A DNA stretch of 42,863 nt from Clostridia bacterium (GTDB lineage: Bacteria; Bacillota; Clostridia; Oscillospirales; SIG627), in assembly GCA_017414535.1 (NCBI GenBank), contig JAFQMA010000033.1, positions 1 to 42,863 on the forward strand. Reading direction: 5' to 3'. The number at the start of each line of letters is the position of its first letter. Within the stretch, counting starts at the first letter, position 1. The notes beneath the pieces were generated by a model, which saw nothing but the letters and a program-made list of their open reading frames with translations, was not told the origin of the DNA and searched no databases. Made by a program: the position numbers and the translations under genes. This document shows positions 6,745 through 14,115 of the stretch, piece by piece.

Positions 6745-8361
6745 ATGTTTTACCTTGATTCAACTGCCATTTACGGATATAGCTCCTACGAGAAGCTGGA
6801 CTATTCTTCACTGGAGGAGCTCCTTGCGGAAATGGACCGCCTCGGCGTTCACGCCGCACTGACGGTCAATGCCGTCGCCGCCAGAGGTCATAGCCTGGAG
6901 GGCAACCTTCAGCTCATGGAGGATCTGGAGGCCTGTCCCGCCGCGCGGGATCGTATCCTTCCCGTCCTTGCCGTGGCACCCAAAAACTTCTATGAAAAGG
7001 AAAGCATGGCCTTTTTCCACGAAATGCTCTCCTCAGGCAGAGTAGGTGCTCTTGCCATCTATCCCGTGGCCGCCAAATTCCACGTGGGTCAGCTGGAGCG
7101 CATCTTCCTTGAGCTGCGGCAGTATCGCCCCGTGGTGTTGGTGGATTGTGAGGATCTGCGCGTTGAAATGGGCTACGAGCTCCTTGCCGAGCTTGCCGCC
7201 AAATTCCCCGAAATGAGCTTTGTTCTTCGCAATTCCATGTGGGGGGACGACGGCCCCATGTTTGACCTGTTGTGGCGTTGCAAAAACGTGCTGGTGGAAA
7301 ATTCCCGTCTCCATGAAAACGGAATGATGCGTACCATTGCCGAGCATTTCGGTGCCGACCGCTTGGTTTACGGTCGCGGTTATCGCTCTCTCAGCGGTGC
7401 CTCCATGGCCTCTCTTGCGTATTCCGGTCTCTCTGCCGAGGAACGGGAGCAGATCGCGGGCAAGCGTCTGCTCTCCCTACTGCCCAATCAGAAGGAGGCA
7501 CAGCGCATCCTCGCTGCCGCAGGGGACATGCAGCCCAAGGTGACCAACCGTTATTGGGCGGAGTTTGTGAAGGGAAAGGGGCTTTCCGACGTGCGAATCA
7601 TCGATGCTCATACCCATTTGGGCGGCTTCCCCTCCCAGGGCTGGTACGTGACCACCCTCGGCTTTGAAAACGCCCTGGCCTCCTTCCTTGCCCGTGCCAA
7701 GGAGCTTGGCATCTGCCATATGATCACCTCCGGTATGGAGGCGCTCCACGGCGATCCTCTGTCCAACAACCGCATGCTGGAGGAGAAGACCGAAAAGGCT
7801 CGTGATGCCGTTACCTGCTATTACGCCTATAATCCCCATTACCGCGACGTATTAACGGAAAAAGAGCTGGACGAGCGCTTTGCCTCGGGTGGCTTTGTTG
7901 GCTTTAAGATCTTGGCGGATTACTGGAAGGTAGAACTGACCGATCCCCGCTTTGACGGTGCATGGAGCTATGCCGATAAGCACCGCCTTCCCGTGCTGTT
8001 CCACTGCTGGGGTCCCTTCAATACCCCCGAAATGATCGCCGATATTGCCTCAAGATATCCCAATGCCACCTTCATCATCGGCCATTCCGGCGGCGGTGAG
8101 GCGGGCAGACCCCGTGCCGTGCGCGCCTGCCTCGAGCATGCCAATGTTTATCTGGAGTACTGCGGCTCCTTCGTGCCCAAGTGCACCTGGCGACAGGCCT
8201 TGGATCAGGTGGGTGCGGAAAAGCTGATCTTCGGTACCGATACCCTTGTGCACGATCAGGCTTGGGAGCTGGGTCGCCTCCTCTCCGAGGATATTACCGA
8301 TGAGGAACTTCGCCTCATCCTTTCCGAAAACATCGAAAGGATATTGGCCCGCCGTAGCTGA
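6745..8361 (+). CDS. Tandem amidohydrolase (COG2159-type), N-terminal half degenerate
   Basis: Protein of 538 residues built from two TIM-barrel amidohydrolase-like halves. The C-terminal half (about 280-538) has the full metal ligand set: DAHTH (H289, H291), H420 in LFHCWG, H447 in IIGHSGGG and D499 in IFGTDT, so it should be a metal-dependent hydrolase or decarboxylase of the amidohydrolase-2 family. The N-terminal half (1-250) follows the same order of segments (compare LVYGRGYRSL with LIFGTDTLVH, and the matching helix after each) but lacks the HxH pair and the other ligands. The usual family length is about 280-330 residues, so this is an internal duplication or fusion. Start: AAAGGAG seven bases before the ATG. 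The downstream zinc-ribbon gene follows after 50 bases without a terminator. Substrate unknown. Confidence 0.85.
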   Translation: MFYLDSTAIYGYSSYEKLDYSSLEELLAEMDRLGVHAALTVNAVAARGHSLEGNLQLMEDLEACPAARDRILPVLAVAPKNFYEKESMAFFHEMLSSGRVGALAIYPVAAKFHVGQLERIFLELRQYRPVVLVDCEDLRVEMGYELLAELAAKFPEMSFVLRNSMWGDDGPMFDLLWRCKNVLVENSRLHENGMMRTIAEHFGADRLVYGRGYRSLSGASMASLAYSGLSAEEREQIAGKRLLSLLPNQKEAQRILAAAGDMQPKVTNRYWAEFVKGKGLSDVRIIDAHTHLGGFPSQGWYVTTLGFENALASFLARAKELGICHMITSGMEALHGDPLSNNRMLEEKTEKARDAVTCYYAYNPHYRDVLTEKELDERFASGGFVGFKILADYWKVELTDPRFDGAWSYADKHRLPVLFHCWGPFNTPEMIADIASRYPNATFIIGHSGGGEAGRPRAVRACLEHANVYLEYCGSFVPKCTWRQALDQVGAEKLIFGTDTLVHDQAWELGRLLSEDITDEELRLILSENIERILARRS

Positions 8362-8411
8362 TCTCCGAGGCTAGTATTTTAAACGCTCACTTTTCACATA
8401 AGGAGGATAAT

Positions 8412-10445
8412 ATGTTCTGTAAAAACTGTGGAAATCCGCTCCCTGAGGAGCAGATCCGTTTTTGTCCCAATTGCGGAACGGAGCAGCCCCTCGAGGCCGC
8501 GCCTGAAAAGGAGCCTTCCTCCGCACCTACCGCAGAGCCCGTGCGCACGCCTGAGCCTGCTCCCGTCTGCGATCCTGCCCTTGCGGCGGAGCACACCGTG
8601 GTGGCAGAGCCCGCTTCTGCCTTTGCCGCACCCGATGCCCATGCCTTCGGCTACGAAAAGCCCAAAAAGAAAAAGAAGCTCGGCCTCATCCTTGGCATTG
8701 CGCTGGCCGCGGTGGCCGCGGCGGTTGCCGTGGCACTGCTGTTCGGCGGGCAGATCATCGGCTTTTACTATCGCACCTTTGCCTCTCCCGAGGAATATCT
8801 TGCCTACGTGGAAATGAAGAATTTTCAAAGAAATATGGCATCCCTTGCCGCCGACTACGAAAAGTATGCGGACGTCTCTGATTCCTTTACCATGAAGAGC
8901 AAGCTTGGCTTTTCCGTTGACGAGGGCCTTCTCGAGCTCGTTTTTGACGGCAACGGGAATGCCGAGGAGGAAGCACGAGCCCTGGCGCAGTGGCTCGAAA
9001 GTCTGCAGATCGAGCTTGTCTCCAAGCAGAACGGAGATCTTTCCTCCGTTGAAATGAACCTCTCCCGTAAGGACGAAGCGATCCTCGGCTTACTTATGAT
9101 CATGGATGCCGAGAAGGGAGAGCAGTATCTGTCCCTTCCCGGCCTGACCGATCTCTTCCAAATGCAGGAGGGCTACAAGGCCTTGGATGAGGAGCGTCTG
9201 GAGGAGCTTCTGCCCGATGAGGAACTGGTGGAGCGTGTGATGGAGCGCTACAAGGCAGTTCTTTTCGATGCCCTGCCCGATTTTACTCTGGAGGAGGGCT
9301 CCTACCCCGCTGAGGAAGGTGACGTGGAGGCTTATCTTCTTTCCGTTACGGTCACCGCCGATGATCTGGAAGCCGTTTTGGAGGCTATTCTTGAGGAAGC
9401 GGAGGAGGATAAGGAGCTGGAGGAGATCTACGATAGTCTCCTGAATGTTTTGGATGAAATGGGCCTGGACAAGGAACTGTTCCCCGATTACGACGAGATT
9501 ACGTATTTGGAAGAGGAGGACGATGACGAGGAGGAAGAGGACGAATGGAAGATCGTCTTCACCGATTACGTAGACGGCAAAAACGAGCTGATCGGTCGCT
9601 CCTTCTACATCGAAGACGGTGCCGAGGCCTTCGACCTTCGCTGGATGCACTACGATGAAAAGGTCGATTTCTACTTTGGTGATAAGAATGCCGCTCTCGT
9701 GGCCTTCGGCAGTGCTGCGGATAAAGCCACCCGTGTAGAGGGCGAATTCCGTTCCAAGGTGATGGACGAGACGTTTACCTTCCTTTGGATCGAGGAAAAA
9801 GAGAGCGATAAGGTGAGCACCGCTACGCTGGAAATGGAGCTGAAGCTGACCGACGGTGAGGCACCCTTCCAAGTCTTCAAGCTGGTCCTTCACCGCACCT
9901 TGGAGGATCTGAAGAGTGAGGTGGAATGCTCGCTTTTGGGCGACGGCAAAAAGCTTTTCGGTCTTACCGCGGAGGTTTCCCTGGAAAAGGGCGCCGACAT
10001 CAGCCTGCCCGCAAAGGATAAGATCCTGGATGAGGACGACGGAATTTTAAAGGATGTCAGTGAGGATCAGATTCTTTCTCTTATCGAAAAGCTGGAGCTC
10101 CCCGAGGAGATCATGAGTGGCTTGATGGCGAGCCCCGATGATTCTCTTGTGAGAGCGCGTGTGGTCAGCTATCGCAACGGTGTCACCGGTGCCGTTACCT
10201 ACTACAGCGGATCCCTTGACGTTTCTTCCGAGGGAGATCTGACGGTCATGGACGTTGCCGCCGCAGTGACGACCAAGGTGGGAGGACGTTTCTCCGCCTA
10301 TTACAACCAGTACACGGATTTTGCAGGTCTTGAGGAAGAAAACGGCTATTATTGGTACGCCTACGTGGATAGAGAGCGCGTGCTGAATTGGAACCAAGTG
10401 ATCGATGAGGATTCCTTGGTGGAATTTCGCTACGAGCTTCCTTAA
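8412..10445 (+). CDS. Zinc-ribbon membrane-anchored protein of unknown function
   Basis: Protein of 677 residues. It opens with a zinc ribbon (C3-x2-C6 and C18-x2-C21, FCKNCG...FCPNCG), then a Pro/Ala/Glu-rich linker (about 25-80), a lysine patch KPKKKKK and one transmembrane helix (about 90-112), so the ribbon is cytoplasmic and the remaining 560 residues are extracellular. The outer part is rich in Asp and Glu with a strongly acidic stretch near residues 364-377 and no motif I recognise. The general plan (N-terminal ribbon, one helix, large outer domain) recurs in Gram-positive envelope proteins of the TcaA/YvbJ type, but I cannot assign it to them. AAGGAGG precedes the ATG. It probably shares the promoter at 6687 with the amidohydrolase. 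Confidence 0.8.
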   Translation: MFCKNCGNPLPEEQIRFCPNCGTEQPLEAAPEKEPSSAPTAEPVRTPEPAPVCDPALAAEHTVVAEPASAFAAPDAHAFGYEKPKKKKKLGLILGIALAAVAAAVAVALLFGGQIIGFYYRTFASPEEYLAYVEMKNFQRNMASLAADYEKYADVSDSFTMKSKLGFSVDEGLLELVFDGNGNAEEEARALAQWLESLQIELVSKQNGDLSSVEMNLSRKDEAILGLLMIMDAEKGEQYLSLPGLTDLFQMQEGYKALDEERLEELLPDEELVERVMERYKAVLFDALPDFTLEEGSYPAEEGDVEAYLLSVTVTADDLEAVLEAILEEAEEDKELEEIYDSLLNVLDEMGLDKELFPDYDEITYLEEEDDDEEEEDEWKIVFTDYVDGKNELIGRSFYIEDGAEAFDLRWMHYDEKVDFYFGDKNAALVAFGSAADKATRVEGEFRSKVMDETFTFLWIEEKESDKVSTATLEMELKLTDGEAPFQVFKLVLHRTLEDLKSEVECSLLGDGKKLFGLTAEVSLEKGADISLPAKDKILDEDDGILKDVSEDQILSLIEKLELPEEIMSGLMASPDDSLVRARVVSYRNGVTGAVTYYSGSLDVSSEGDLTVMDVAAAVTTKVGGRFSAYYNQYTDFAGLEEENGYYWYAYVDRERVLNWNQVIDEDSLVEFRYELP

Positions 10446-10451
10446 AATGCA

Positions 10452-10490
10452 AAAGAATGACCCGAGGAATCATTCCTCGGGTCATTCTTT
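10452..10490. terminator. Bidirectional terminator between convergent genes
   Basis: Perfect 19-bp inverted repeat (10452-10470 with 10472-10490), core GACCCGAGGAAT, flanked by A and T runs. It serves the plus-strand zinc-ribbon gene and the minus-strand CARF nuclease gene, whose stop codon overlaps its right arm. Confidence 0.9.
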
Positions 10491-11658
10491 ATTTGAAATT
10501 CCTTTTGAAAAAATCCACCGCCCGCGAAAAAGGAAGGGTGGAAAGGCTGTCTAACAGCAGGACGCCCATTTCCGCGGCGCGCTTTCTCACCGTGGGGGTG
10601 GCGGAAAAGGAGGAGACTAAAAGGGGCGTGGCGTAAAAGCCGCCGTAATGCCCCGCCATGACGGCGATCTCGTACAGATAATCGTTTTTGGGGAAGGTGT
10701 TCTTACAGCTACCCACCACGGGCAGATCCTCCCGCATAAAAAACAGATCGATCTCGTTGCGGGGATCGGGTGTGTGATGCTTTTCCCTGATGCCGTTCCA
10801 GTCCACCTCCACGCCTACGCACAGATCGTGAAAGATCCCCGCCTCGTGGGCGGCAAGTGCGGCGTACATTTCAAGGAGGTTTCCCGCCTTATCGTAGAGG
10901 AATTTTGCTTCGTCCGGCACGTTCAGCGTGAATTCCATGCTCAGCTTTCCGTTTTCTGCCGTTTCCTTCAGATCACGTATGATGCCCGCACGGGCAAGTC
11001 TGTCCGTGATGCGCTTCAGGCTCTGCTTGGCACTGTCCCGCCTTCCCGCGTATTTTCGGTCGAGGCGGCATTTGTCATCTCCCTCGCCGCTCGGTAGGGA
11101 GCAGAAGCCGTTCCAATCGGAAAGATTTCTGCGTACCGCGTTCCAAAGCCGCAGGATCTCCTCCTTTAAGGGACCGCGATTAAAGTGATGGCGCGGCACT
11201 CTCAGGGGCGCGGAGCCGCTCATGGTCAGATAGGATTCCGCATCCAGGTGAAAGGGGCAGGGAGAGGGCTTGGGCATTTCGGGATAGGAAAAGAGAAGCT
11301 TTCCCGTGCGAACGTCGTATTGATGCAGGCAAACGCCCTCCCGCTTGTGGGCAAAATATCCGGCCGCGGCAAGGAGCGCGGCCTCACCGCCCGTCAGATC
11401 CACGGTGTAAAGAACGCCCTTTTCCATGCTGTCCAGCGTCGCCAGCGCCGCCTCCAGCGTTTTTTCGCGGATGACGTGAAAGACAGGTCTCCAGCCGCAG
11501 AGCCGCTCGATCACGCGGGAAAGCTGATGGCGCACCCGCTCCTCGGGAGATGTGTCCGTAAAGCAGAAGAATACCGCACCGTCAAAGGGCTCCTTCAGGA
11601 GCGACAGCAGATTTTCGGGGGTTCTTTTGGAATAAAATTCGATCAGGATCCGTTTCAT
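10489..11658 (-). CDS. Card1-like CARF-domain nuclease (DUF1887 family)
   Basis: Protein of 389 residues that resembles the DUF1887/Card1 group: an N-terminal Rossmann-like CARF sensor (about 1-130), a winged-helix-like linker (about 160-250) and a C-terminal PD-(D/E)xK nuclease (about 255-389). The CARF signature is VDLTGGEAALLAAAG (86-100), equivalent to the TGGT/K loop that contacts cyclic oligoadenylate. Nuclease residues visible are E263 in GNLLEMY, D304 in NEID and K319 in GSCKN; the usual acid two residues before the lysine is a serine here (S317). Known relatives are cA4-activated DNA/RNA nucleases of type III CRISPR systems, but no cas gene or array is in this window. Start at 11658 chosen for AAAGGAG five bases upstream; the frame extends further upstream through the promoter and is not coding there. 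Confidence 0.82.
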   Translation of the reverse strand: MKRILIEFYSKRTPENLLSLLKEPFDGAVFFCFTDTSPEERVRHQLSRVIERLCGWRPVFHVIREKTLEAALATLDSMEKGVLYTVDLTGGEAALLAAAGYFAHKREGVCLHQYDVRTGKLLFSYPEMPKPSPCPFHLDAESYLTMSGSAPLRVPRHHFNRGPLKEEILRLWNAVRRNLSDWNGFCSLPSGEGDDKCRLDRKYAGRRDSAKQSLKRITDRLARAGIIRDLKETAENGKLSMEFTLNVPDEAKFLYDKAGNLLEMYAALAAHEAGIFHDLCVGVEVDWNGIREKHHTPDPRNEIDLFFMREDLPVVGSCKNTFPKNDYLYEIAVMAGHYGGFYATPLLVSSFSATPTVRKRAAEMGVLLLDSLSTLPFSRAVDFFKRNFK

Positions 11659-11683
11659 GGCTTCTCCTTTCTCACTTTTCTCA

Positions 11684-11712
11684 ATTGTAGCACAAGGAGG
11701 AATTCTTTTCAA
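11684..11712 (-). promoter_or_regulatory. Promoter of the CARF nuclease gene
   Basis: Minus-strand TTGAAA (11707-11712), 17-base spacer, TACAAT (11684-11689), about 25 bases before the start. Its -35 lies only nine bases from the -35 of the divergent flavin reductase promoter. Confidence 0.7.
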
Positions 11713-11721
11713 TACAGGGGA

Positions 11722-11750
11722 TTGAGAAAAAGGAAAAAGCGTGCTATAAT
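11722..11750 (+). promoter_or_regulatory. Promoter of the flavin reductase-PAS operon
   Basis: TTGAGA (11722-11727), 17-base spacer, perfect TATAAT (11745-11750), about 31 bases before the ATG. Confidence 0.75.
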
Positions 11751-11781
11751 CCTGAAAAAGATCTAATGAAGGAGAAAAGAT

Positions 11782-12339
11782 ATGCGTAAGGATTTCGGTG
11801 CCAAGACCTGGCTTTATCCCATGCCCGTGCTGATCGTGGCGGCCTACGATAAGGAGGGAGTGCCCTGCTGTATGAATGCGGCTTGGGGAGGTATTTACGA
11901 TACGGATCAGGTGATGGTGTGCCTGGCCGACGACCATAAGACCACGAAAAATATTCTGGAGAGCGGCGCCTTCACCGTCAATATTGCCGACGCCGCCCAC
12001 GTGGTTGCGGCCGATTACGTCGGTATCGTGTCGGGCAATGACGAGCCCGAAAAAATGGAAAAGGCGGGCTTGTCCGTTCTTCCCTCCGCCTACGTGAAGG
12101 CTCCCGTTATTTGCGAATTCCCCATGGCAGTGGAATGCGAGCTGTTAAAATTTAACGAGGATGGCATCTGCATCGGCAGGATCGTCAACGTCAGCGCGGA
12201 CGAATCCGTTTTGGGCGAGGACGGAAGGATCGATCCCACCCTCCTGCAGGCCATCACCTACGATCCCGTTCACCACGGCTATTTTAAGCTGGGTGAAAGG
12301 GTGGGACAGGCCTTTTCCGACGGAAGGAAGCTGAAATGA
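11782..12339 (+). CDS. Flavin reductase family protein (flavoredoxin-like)
   Basis: FMN-binding split-barrel protein of 185 residues, related to flavoredoxin and the DIM6/NTAB group, which bind FMN and carry electrons or reduce flavin. The N-terminal WLYPMPVLIVAAYD strand, the NAAWGG loop (residues 33-38) that replaces the classical SP(P)L flavin loop, and the KTTKNILESGAFTVN segment (about 53-67) are family traits. AAGGAG lies before the ATG. It overlaps the next gene by four bases (ATGA), so the two are translationally coupled. The electron donor and acceptor are unknown. The gene is transcribed away from the CARF nuclease gene from a shared 120-base region. Confidence 0.92.
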   Translation: MRKDFGAKTWLYPMPVLIVAAYDKEGVPCCMNAAWGGIYDTDQVMVCLADDHKTTKNILESGAFTVNIADAAHVVAADYVGIVSGNDEPEKMEKAGLSVLPSAYVKAPVICEFPMAVECELLKFNEDGICIGRIVNVSADESVLGEDGRIDPTLLQAITYDPVHHGYFKLGERVGQAFSDGRKLK

Positions 12340-12704
12340 CGTTTCTTTTCACTTTTTTTAAAAGCGTGATCGATCAGGATGCCGCGCCCGTGGTCATTTG
12401 CGACCTTGACCACACCGTGGTCTATATGAACCCCGCCGCCGTCGCTTATTATCATACCGATCTTACGGGCAAAAGCGTTCTGTCCTGCCACAATGCAGAG
12501 TCCTGCGAGAGGATCGAGCGCGTGGTGGCTTGGTTTGCCGCAGACCGCGGTAACAACGTGGTCTATACCTATCGGAACGAAAAGCAAAATAAGGACGTTT
12601 ACATGGTGGCCCTGCGGGACGGGGCGGGCATGCTTGCCGGCTATTACGAAAAGCACGAATTTCGCACAGGGGAAACCGCGCCGCTCTATCACATGCCCCG
12701 TTAA
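12336..12704 (+). CDS. Single PAS-domain protein
   Basis: Small cytoplasmic protein of 122 residues that is essentially one PAS domain: APVVICDLDHTVVYMNPAA (17-35) is the typical first strands and Asn turn, followed by the TGKSVLSCHN segment (44-53). There is no kinase, HTH or other output domain. A CHN motif (C51, H52) and C57 are possible ligand or redox residues. The start overlaps the flavin reductase stop (ATGA, 12336-12339), suggesting the two proteins act together, perhaps with the PAS domain sensing redox or binding flavin; this is inference. A small terminator overlaps the stop codon. Confidence 0.8.
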   Translation: MTFLFTFFKSVIDQDAAPVVICDLDHTVVYMNPAAVAYYHTDLTGKSVLSCHNAESCERIERVVAWFAADRGNNVVYTYRNEKQNKDVYMVALRDGAGMLAGYYEKHEFRTGETAPLYHMPR

Positions 12705-12716
12705 GGGGGGCTTTTT
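12695..12716 (+). terminator. Terminator overlapping the PAS gene stop codon
   Basis: Short stem GCCCC/GGGGC (12695-12699 with 12707-12711) followed by TTTTT (12712-12716). Confidence 0.6.
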
Positions 12717-12741
12717 ACCAAAATTTGACGGTTTTTGCCCC

Positions 12742-12770
12742 TTGTGACGGGCAGTACCTTTTGCTATAAT
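12742..12770 (+). promoter_or_regulatory. Promoter of the NahK-like kinase gene
   Basis: TTGTGA (12742-12747), 17-base spacer, perfect TATAAT (12765-12770). A small CTGCC/GGCAG hairpin (12785-12798) sits in the leader. Confidence 0.75.
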
Positions 12771-12817
12771 AGCAGTGTCAAGATCTGCCTGCGGGCAGGA
12801 AGGAAAGAAGGAAAATC

Positions 12818-13882
12818 ATGAATTTTGATCTCATTACCTCCCGTTTTCCCTTGGACGGCACCGTCTGCTCCTGCGAAAAATACGGAAACGGCCATATCAA
12901 CGATACCTATCTTGTGGTCTGTGAAACCGGCCACCGCTATATTCTTCAGCGCATTAATACCACCATTTTTAAGGATACCGCCATGCTCATGGGCAATATT
13001 GCCGCCGTCACGGGCTTTTTGGGTAAGAAAACGGGCAATCCCCGCGAGACCCTGACCCTCGTTCCCACCAAGGAAGGGGAGAACTATCTAGCCGATGAAA
13101 GCGGCGCTTGGCGCGTGTATGAGTTCGTGGAGGATACCGTTTGTCTGGAGCGCCCCGAGAGCGAGGAGGATTTCTACCAGTGTGCTGTGGCCTTTGGTCA
13201 TTTTCAGAAGCTTCTGGCGGATTTTCCCGCCGAGCAGTTGGGTGAGACTATCCCCGATTTCCACCATACCCCCAAGCGCTACGAGGCCTTCCTGAAGGCC
13301 GTGGAGGAGGATGTCTGCGGCAGAGCTGACGGCGTACGCGAGGAGATCGAATTCATCAAGGCCAGAGCCGATTTCTACTCCGTCCTTTTGGATGCCCATG
13401 CACGCGGTGAGCTGCCTCTGCGCGTGAGCCATAACGATACCAAATGCAACAACGTGCTTCTCAACGCCGTCGACAGAACCGGCCTTTGCGTCATCGACCT
13501 GGATACGGTCATGCCCGGCTTTTCCGTGACCGACTTTGGCGATTCCATCCGTTTCGGCGCCTCCACCGGAGCCGAGGACGAAAAGGATCTTTCCAAGGTC
13601 AATTTTCACATGGGGCTCTATAAGGCCTACGTGAAGGGCTTTTTGGAGGGATGCGGAGGATCTCTTCCCGAAAGCGAAATGATGCTTCTGCCCGAGGGCG
13701 CCAAGATGATGACCATCGAGTGCGGCATGCGCTTCCTTGCAGACTATCTCCAGGGCGACGTGTATTTCAAGACCGCCTACCCTGAGCACAATCTGGTGCG
13801 CTTCCGCACCCAGAGAAAGCTGGTGGAGGGCATGGAGGCCTCTTGGGAGGAAATGAAGCAGGCCGTGCGTGAGCTTCTGTAA
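12818..13882 (+). CDS. N-acetylhexosamine 1-kinase-like phosphotransferase (NahK/LnpB-like)
   Basis: Aminoglycoside-phosphotransferase-fold kinase of 354 residues. The catalytic loop HNDTKCNNVL (near residue 205) and the metal-binding DLDTVMPG (near 227) followed by DFGDSIR match NahK, which phosphorylates GlcNAc and GalNAc at C1 in the lacto-N-biose pathway. The N-terminal YGNGHINDTY loop is the glycine-rich nucleotide loop. No lacto-N-biose phosphorylase or hexose-1-phosphate uridylyltransferase is nearby; a galE lies 7 kb away in a separate operon. It has its own promoter and terminator. A broader sugar or choline-type kinase is possible, but the HNDTK and DLDTVMPG pair favours NahK. Confidence 0.85.
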   Translation: MNFDLITSRFPLDGTVCSCEKYGNGHINDTYLVVCETGHRYILQRINTTIFKDTAMLMGNIAAVTGFLGKKTGNPRETLTLVPTKEGENYLADESGAWRVYEFVEDTVCLERPESEEDFYQCAVAFGHFQKLLADFPAEQLGETIPDFHHTPKRYEAFLKAVEEDVCGRADGVREEIEFIKARADFYSVLLDAHARGELPLRVSHNDTKCNNVLLNAVDRTGLCVIDLDTVMPGFSVTDFGDSIRFGASTGAEDEKDLSKVNFHMGLYKAYVKGFLEGCGGSLPESEMMLLPEGAKMMTIECGMRFLADYLQGDVYFKTAYPEHNLVRFRTQRKLVEGMEASWEEMKQAVRELL

Positions 13883-13895
13883 AATAAGAAAAACG

Positions 13896-13923
13896 AAAAG
13901 TGCGTCTTTTGACGCACTTTTTT
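13896..13923 (+). terminator. Terminator after the NahK-like gene
   Basis: Perfect 11-bp stem (13896-13906 with 13911-13921), TTTT loop, T run to 13923. Confidence 0.9.
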
Positions 13924-14002
13924 CTATTTTTGCCCCAAAATGCGGCGATTTTTCTCCGTTTTGTATGAAATGCATAAAAGATAACAAAATTTTTCTGTTT
14001 CT

Positions 14003-14030
14003 TTGACATATTCATAGATGGAAAGATAAT
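14003..14030 (+). promoter_or_regulatory. EF-G-like gene promoter P1
   Basis: Perfect TTGACA (14003-14008), 16-base spacer, GATAAT (14025-14030). Confidence 0.65.
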
Positions 14031-14031
14031 A

Positions 14032-14060
14032 TTGAAATCAGTTTGTGAATGATTTATAAT
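14032..14060 (+). promoter_or_regulatory. EF-G-like gene promoter P2
   Basis: TTGAAA (14032-14037), 17-base spacer, perfect TATAAT (14055-14060), directly after P1, so transcription may start from two sites. Confidence 0.7.
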
Positions 14061-14115
14061 ATAAATGTTAACAAATTTTGCAGCTCGGTCAAAAGATCGG
14101 GCAGAGGAGGAACAC

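Noticed and set aside
11659..12000. Upstream extension of the CARF nuclease frame
   Set aside because: It crosses both promoters and the start of the flavin reductase gene; the ribosome site is at 11658.
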